Shown: positions 58,972-64,000 of the stretch, piece by piece | Layout: each line of letters starts with the position of its first letter | Numbering within the stretch: the stretch's first letter is position 1 | Origin: Setophaga petechia | Lineage: Eukaryota > Chordata > Aves > Passeriformes > Parulidae | DNA: 64,000 nucleotides | Direction: 5' to 3' | Assembly: GCA_024362935.1 (NCBI GenBank) | Contig: JANCRA010000006.1 | Location: forward strand, 31,427,924 to 31,491,923 | The notes under the pieces: generated by a model | Databases searched by the model: none | The model's input: the letters and a program-made list of their open reading frames with translations, nothing else | What the model was told of the DNA's origin: nothing | Made by a program: the position numbers and the translations under genes

Positions 58972-61900
58972 GTGAGTTGCTGTTTATGGCTATTTTAATG
59001 GTAGGAGATTTATGTAATGGGATGACCAAGTTTGAATAATCTGTACAGCTTTATTTTCCTTCACCCTTTGAAGGGGATATGACTATTCTGATTCCTTGCT
59101 GTCAATTCTGCTTCCCATTTCCATTCAAGTAAATCCCACACAGTCAGTGAGATCATTTTGACTGGTGAATAAATATTAAAACAACTCATATTACCCATAA
59201 GAACAAGAAGCAAAACTATCTGGTTTATCCTGGTCTTTCATTTTGCTTTTTTGCTTGACAAGAAAGCTAGCCAACATTTAACAAAAATCCTGAAAATTTA
59301 TCATATATTTGATAAAAGTTTCTTATTGTTGCTAAAACAAATTCTCTGCTGATTAATACCATCATCACATGATGTCTCACAAAATACAACATAATGCTCT
59401 GTTTGGTTTTCATTTGTGTTTTCACAGACTTTCTATATTTGCACTCCAGCTTCCCTCTTGAATGTCTTTATATATACTTATAAATTTGCACTTTTTTTTT
59501 CTTGCTTAAATATAATTTTTGCAAGTGGAGAGCCACAAAAAGGCTTGCTTGTTTAAGGTGTCACTGTCACCATCCCTTGTAATAATTATAACTACAGCCA
59601 CGTAATATCCTGGCACTATTATCTGATCTCTTTATATATTTGCAATTAGAAAATACCATTACTGATGATGCTGAGAAGTGGCTGTGGAACACAGCTCTCA
59701 AACCAACCTCTATAATTCAGAGAGCAGGGTTTTGATAGCTGAGCTCTCAGAGCCCCCTTAGGAACATCAAATGTTTTTTACAGAACTTGAGAGTGCTTGT
59801 GATTGTTTTTAATGCTAAGTTTTTTGTTTTGGTTGGGTTTGTTGTTTTTGGTAGGGTTTGTTTGTTTTAAGAAAACTGGCAATATTTTATACTGAAGAAA
59901 GTGTTTACCCTCATGTCTAGCAGAAACCTACAGCAAGTTGCAGGGAAGAGTCAAAGCTATGAATTTACTCAATTATTTATGCCCCCTAGAAGCTCATATG
60001 AGGCCCATGTTTCCTATTAGTGTTAGCTTGGTAATATTTTTAGATCATTCCTGTCATTACAAGCAAAAAATGCCTTATAAATTAATGCCTAATCCATTTG
60101 AACTGGAGAAGAAATTCAGTGCACACTCCAGAACATTCCTACCTCTCCTGTGCTTTATTAGAGCCCCACCAGCTGCAAGCATCACGAGCATTTCCAGGAT
60201 GAATACTCAAATCAGCAGTGGCAATCTCCCTGTTTTGAGGTGTGTAGGGCAGCAGGAGTGGCTGAGCCCCTCTCCCAAGCAGGCTCATGTGGGCTCTCAG
60301 CCACCCCAGGCTGCACAGGGCACACACCACAATGCTATTTTCAAGGGCAGCTGTTGTTTTCACAGGTCAAACGTTGGGGAAACCATGGCCTGGTCTGAGT
60401 CTGTGGATACAGTGCTATCCAATAAAGGTAAGAAGGGATGGAAAAAGAGATGTGTTTTTAAAACATTTGTCATCCCATTTATCAAACATTCCTGCCAGGT
60501 TTTCACACTGCTCCCCACATGCACTGAAATGACCAGAGCTGCTGATGGAGGTGGGGGAGCTGCTGGCCTGAGAGGTTTGTCCAAGCTGCAAACACAACAT
60601 ACCTTCTGTCCAGTGCTCAAGGGCAGGCAGAAATGCTATGGAATAGTTTTTATTAAAGTAACTGCTAAATCCCCTTGCAGAGGTTTCATTTTTAATAATT
60701 TTTTTCACAAAACCCCACAAACATTTCCTGAGACATTCCTGAGAAATATGTGTGTTGTGCAGTGACTTCCAGTCAAACAAAAAATGACATATCTAAAGTC
60801 ACTTCTCCTAGAAATGCCATTTCTACAGACCTGACACCACAAACCACATGCAACTTGAAAATTTCCTTGCCCCTTCCCCATTTCCCAGCAGAAATATTGT
60901 GGCCTGGACCTTGGGATGCCTCCACTCTGTTCCTGGACAGCATTAACTTGACTAACATAACTAAATTTGGGTACTGTCAGCTTTCTTTACTCAGAGGTTC
61001 TGATTTGGATTAATTTAAAAACCATTTATTCCAAACAAACCTTTATTTGTTTCATTTTTTCCCCTTCAAAGGGAAAAAAAATAAAAAAGAAAAAAAAGAA
61101 AAAAGAGGAACAAAGAAGTAACAAAAGTAACAAGGAGTCCATCTTTTATCCAGGTCTTAATCCTTGAAGGAGATGGAAGCCCCATTTGGGCAGGGAACCT
61201 CAGCTGTGGGGGAAGCTCACTAGCACAGTGTGTCCTACATTTCTATTTGCTTCTCAGCCGAGGAGTCAGCCTCAAATATCTGATTTCCCAGCCACTACAA
61301 ATCCTTTTGAAACCAAAACCTCTAGGATCTCCTTTTAACAAATGTACCAGTGCTAAAGAGACCAAACCACAGCAGGCAGCTGTTGGGAGCAATCCTTGGT
61401 CGACAACTCACTGAAAAACTCTCTTAGCAGTCCCTTTATCAGCACTGTAATTTAATCTCCTGTTTATTTCCCCTGCAGTGGCTTCTCAAACCTGATTGCT
61501 GGCTGACATGTGGCAGATACATAGGTTACACTATACACATACTGTAAAAAAAATAAAATAGAGATATATGTATATGTACATACACACGTGTGAGTATGCA
61601 CACACATAAATTGCACTGGCCTTTCAGTTTTCCTCCATCCACTGTCTGATGCATTTCCCCCAGAGGGCCTGGCAGCTTTTCGGACATTTTTGAAGTCTGA
61701 GTTCAGTGAGGAGAATGTGGAGTTCTGGCTTGCCTGTGAGGACTTCAAGAAAACCAAATCCTCCACTAAGGTTGCGTTGAAAGCCCAGAAGATTTATTCT
61801 GACTTTATACAAGCTGATGCTCCAAAGGAGGTAAAGAGTTTTTTCTGTGTGTGTTTTGGGTACTGAGGATAGGGATGAAGTGGAAAGCCCAGATCCAGAC

Positions 61901-63009
61901 CTCAAAGAATGACCAAAAATACAATTCATCCTGGTTGTAACTCCCATTTTAATGTCCATAATTTCCCATGTAAACACCTTGTGCAGCTCTGTGAAGCAAA
62001 GATGTTATGGTTTACACTTCACATTCTTTACATTCTTCACACTGGGAATAAGTTTACCTCATCTTCTGAAATTTCTGCCAGAAGTTGTAAGGAAGTTTAT
62101 GCTCACTATAATTTGTTTTCTCTAATAATTTTTTGTAATGCAGTAAGCACCATCTCTTCTGTATTCAATGTACCAGAATATTAGTAGGTTTATGATTGCA
62201 TTTGTTCTTTTGTGTAGGTGTTTTGAAGAGAATGCAAAAATTTCCATCAGAGAATTCAATTTTATAATTATTTCAAGAAGGCTTACTGTGAAAGACAAAT
62301 TGCTTATTAATCATTATTCACTTTCTGCACCTTAAACATTTACACTGATGTTTTTGCATTTGCTAGCAAGGGCTTTAAATGTTCCCATGTATTACATATG
62401 ATTGAAATGTAATCATATCTATCAATAATAAGACAATGGATTGATATTATTGTTAAAAACAAAAAATCCTTTAAAAATACATAGGGCCAAAGTCTAAAAT
62501 GATGCTGAGTACCTTCACTTTTAATTTACTCTTTGGTAATCAGTACTTCATAGGATTTGGTTTGGCAGAAAGGTGAGAAGGAAAAGCAAGTTTTTCCCTT
62601 ATTTTTTTCAGTGATGCCATCTTTTTAAGAGCCAAATAAAATGAAGAATTCAGTCTGCTAGAAAAGGAAGGGATGAGCTTCCCCTTTATTTGCATCAGTC
62701 AGGTTATTTGGGAGGAAATTCAAATGCTGCTTGTGTCCTGGACACAAACAGACCTCAGCTTTCTGAGCAAACTGACACTGCTTTCATGCTCCTTTCTTCC
62801 TACAGATAAATATTGACTTCCATACCAAAAATGACATCTCCCAGAACATCTCTGAGCCCACCCTCAGCTGCTTTGATGCTGCTCAGAGCTCAATCTACTG
62901 TCTCATGGCAAAGGACTCTTTTCCCAGGTTTCTGAGGTCAGAAGTGTACAAGGAACTGGTGAAGAAGCACCAGGACAGAAATCAGAAGAGATGGCTCCCG
63001 TTTCTGTGA
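58961..63009 (+). CDS. RGS21: RGS21, regulator of G-protein signalling 21 (complete)
   Basis: RGS21 is the smallest R4 member, little more than an RGS domain, and in mammals is linked to taste-receptor cells and other chemosensory epithelium. Coding exons are 58961-58971, 60351-60427, 61664-61830 and 62806-63009. This gives 152 residues, the human length, starting [20 protein letters not shown] (human MPVKCCFYRSPTAETM). A second acceptor at 60366 would drop five residues (147). The RGS box reads [49 protein letters not shown] and [17 protein letters not shown], with the Glu-Asn, Asn, Asp and Arg contacts kept. The C-terminus [10 protein letters not shown] is diagnostic for RGS21. The frame is intact. 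The upstream frame in the start exon is open, so an N-terminally longer form is possible. RGS1, RGS13 and RGS2 would be expected downstream, outside the window. Confidence 0.94.
59819..59868 (+). repeat. T/G-rich low-complexity run
   Basis: The run consists of GTTTT and GGGTTTGTTG-like units in RGS21 intron 1. Confidence 0.75.
60351..60427 (+). CDS. RGS21: RGS21 exon 2, with alternative start at 60366
   Basis: From GGGCAG at 60345-60350 the exon is 77 bases and encodes [20 protein letters not shown], then VLSNK. From TTTTCACAG at 60357-60365 it is the family-standard 62 bases. Both are in frame. The longer form matches human CCFYR. The donor is GTAAGA. Confidence 0.8.
61073..61110 (+). repeat. 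A-rich low-complexity run
   Basis: The run consists of AAAAAGAAAAAAAAG-type units in RGS21 intron 2. Confidence 0.8.
61562..61610. repeat. TA/CA microsatellite in RGS21 intron 2
   Basis: Alternating ATATGTATATGTACATACAC and CACACACATA-like units lie about 55 bases upstream of the next exon's acceptor. Confidence 0.7.
61664..61830 (+). CDS. RGS21: RGS21 exon 3 (167 bases)
   Basis: The core RGS box runs from [17 protein letters not shown] to FIQADAPKE, between CCCCCAG and GTAAAG. The length and ending are the same as in the other three genes. Confidence 0.97.
62806..63009 (+). CDS. RGS21: RGS21 exon 4 (last coding exon)
   Basis: The exon starts [10 protein letters not shown] after TTCCTACAG and ends [12 protein letters not shown]. 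Ile replaces the usual Val before the conserved Asn, as in mammalian RGS21. Confidence 0.96.
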   Translation: MNIDFHTKNDISQNISEPTLSCFDAAQSSIYCLMAKDSFPRFLRSEVYKELVKKHQDRNQKRWLPFL

Positions 63010-64000
63010 GGAAAAACACTGAGGCTTTAGGAATTTATAATGTCTCCCATTGCAATTCAGTACAGATAATTATTCACTATTAAAGGGATTGCAGAAGCCA
63101 CTTTCAAGAATCACCTGTGCCAACTTGTTTTGAAGTACAAATTGCACGTGATGCTTTCTAATAACAGTAGAGAAATATTCAAGAAGCAGGATGGAATATG
63201 CTAGACACTTGAGCTACCTTCCTAATAAAAAAACTTTGCCATTGTTGTTTTTTCCCAGTGTTTGCTTCATTTTTCAAAGCCAGTTGAGATTTTTAAGCAT
63301 AATGTTTTGGTTTCCTTGTTTGCTGTTGATTCCTCTTTAGAAATACAGCATCCAAAATAAATCCCTTTCAGGAGACTTGAATACATTTACTCCTTCATTT
63401 GTCACCTTATCTGAAGCTTGCAAAAAAATTAAAATCCTCTTTTAAACTTGTTTTATGCTAATTCAAAACAGGAGATGTAGAAATATGGTCAATAACACAC
63501 TAATGTAATATTTAATAAATAGGCAGCTGCTTTATAACAAATGTTCTTGGCATTCAGAGCAAATTAATGTTTCACAACACAGCTGTCTTCAATAAGAAGG
63601 TCTTCAAGTTTCTTTGTGTCAATTTAATTTTTTATTGAAATGTCTCTTTTATTCATTGCATAGGCATCTGGGAAGAAAACTACAACTGAGTAAATCTTCC
63701 TTTGTGCATTTTCAATTAATTAATTTTCTTTGCTTTTCCAAATATATTGGTGGTACTGTCCCCCCACATACGATAAAATAATTTCATTAATTGCTACCAA
63801 TGAAATTAATTTACTAATTTCATTTCCATAAAATACAGATAAGCAGAAAAGGAGGCATAAGAAACAGTTTTAGGCTATAAAGTAAACATGTAAATCAGGA
63901 TTTAGTAATGGTGTTATCTTTCAAACCAGCAAGGTATGATTGGAACCTGCAATCTTCAGGTGTTTACAAATGCATACACTGATCAAATTCACTGCTCTTG
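63010..64000 (+). other. RGS21: RGS21 3' UTR and downstream DNA
   Basis: This AT-rich sequence has poly(A) signals at 63224 and 63356. No further exon is seen before the window ends. Confidence 0.6.
63224..63229 (+). terminator. RGS21: Candidate RGS21 poly(A) signal
   Basis: AATAAA lies 215 bases after the stop codon and is followed by an A-run and a T-rich tract. A second AATAAA at 63356-63361 is an alternative. Confidence 0.5.

Noticed and set aside
60366..60427. 62-base exon as the only form of RGS21 exon 2
   Set aside because: It fits the family length, but the 15-base longer form restores the human-like Cys-Cys-Phe segment and total length, so I preferred the longer form and kept this as an alternative.

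Overview
This window is vertebrate nuclear DNA, almost certainly from a bird and probably a songbird. The genes have short exons split by GT-AG introns. The recognisable interspersed repeats are CR1 LINE pieces (one about 1 kb long), and there are LTR pieces that resemble songbird endogenous retroviruses. There are no operons, Shine-Dalgarno sites or CRISPR arrays, and I saw no tRNA or rRNA genes.

The genes are four members of the R4 family of regulators of G-protein signalling (RGS). In order they are RGS5 (+, exons 2-5, first exon outside the window, 154-3490), RGS4 (-, complete, 9437-14674), RGS18 (+, complete, 42258-49861) and RGS21 (+, complete, 58961-63009). All four share one exon plan: a 62-base exon, a 167-base exon ending in Lys-Glu, then a last exon starting Val/Ile-Asn. 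RGS21 may carry a 15-base extension of its 62-base exon. The predicted proteins are 181 (RGS5, counting a 44-base first exon), 209, 234 and 152 (or 147) residues. Each keeps the RGS-fold residues that contact G-alpha: Glu-Asn in the EEN motif, Asn after KEV/KEI, and the Asp and Arg of the DS.xRF-like motif. All should be GTPase-activating proteins that shut off Gi/Gq signalling. They probably differ mainly in tissue and in their N- and C-terminal tails.

Layout: RGS5 and RGS4 are tail to tail with about 6 kb between stop codons, and their 3' UTRs may overlap. RGS4 has a GC-rich, TATA-containing promoter near 14.7-14.9 kb. A desert of about 27 kb follows (14.9-42.2 kb). It holds a long CR1, an LTR, a probable second LTR, an AT-rich microsatellite, a perfect 68-bp inverted repeat and possible regulatory islands. 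RGS18 and RGS21 follow head to tail, the same orientation as in the human 1q31 cluster.

The most unusual features are: (1) a minisatellite of about 28 units and 1.1 kb that begins inside the last codons of RGS18 and contains its stop codon; (2) a sharp GC jump in the last RGS18 exon with matching drift of its protein tail; (3) a perfect 68/68 inverted repeat with a 322-bp spacer at 31657-32114; (4) two acceptors 15 nt apart in RGS21, where the upstream one restores the mammalian-like N-terminus; (5) RGS4/RGS5 and RGS18/RGS21, which lie far apart in human, contiguous within 63 kb. I did not find a wholly new protein system. The novelty here is in genome architecture.
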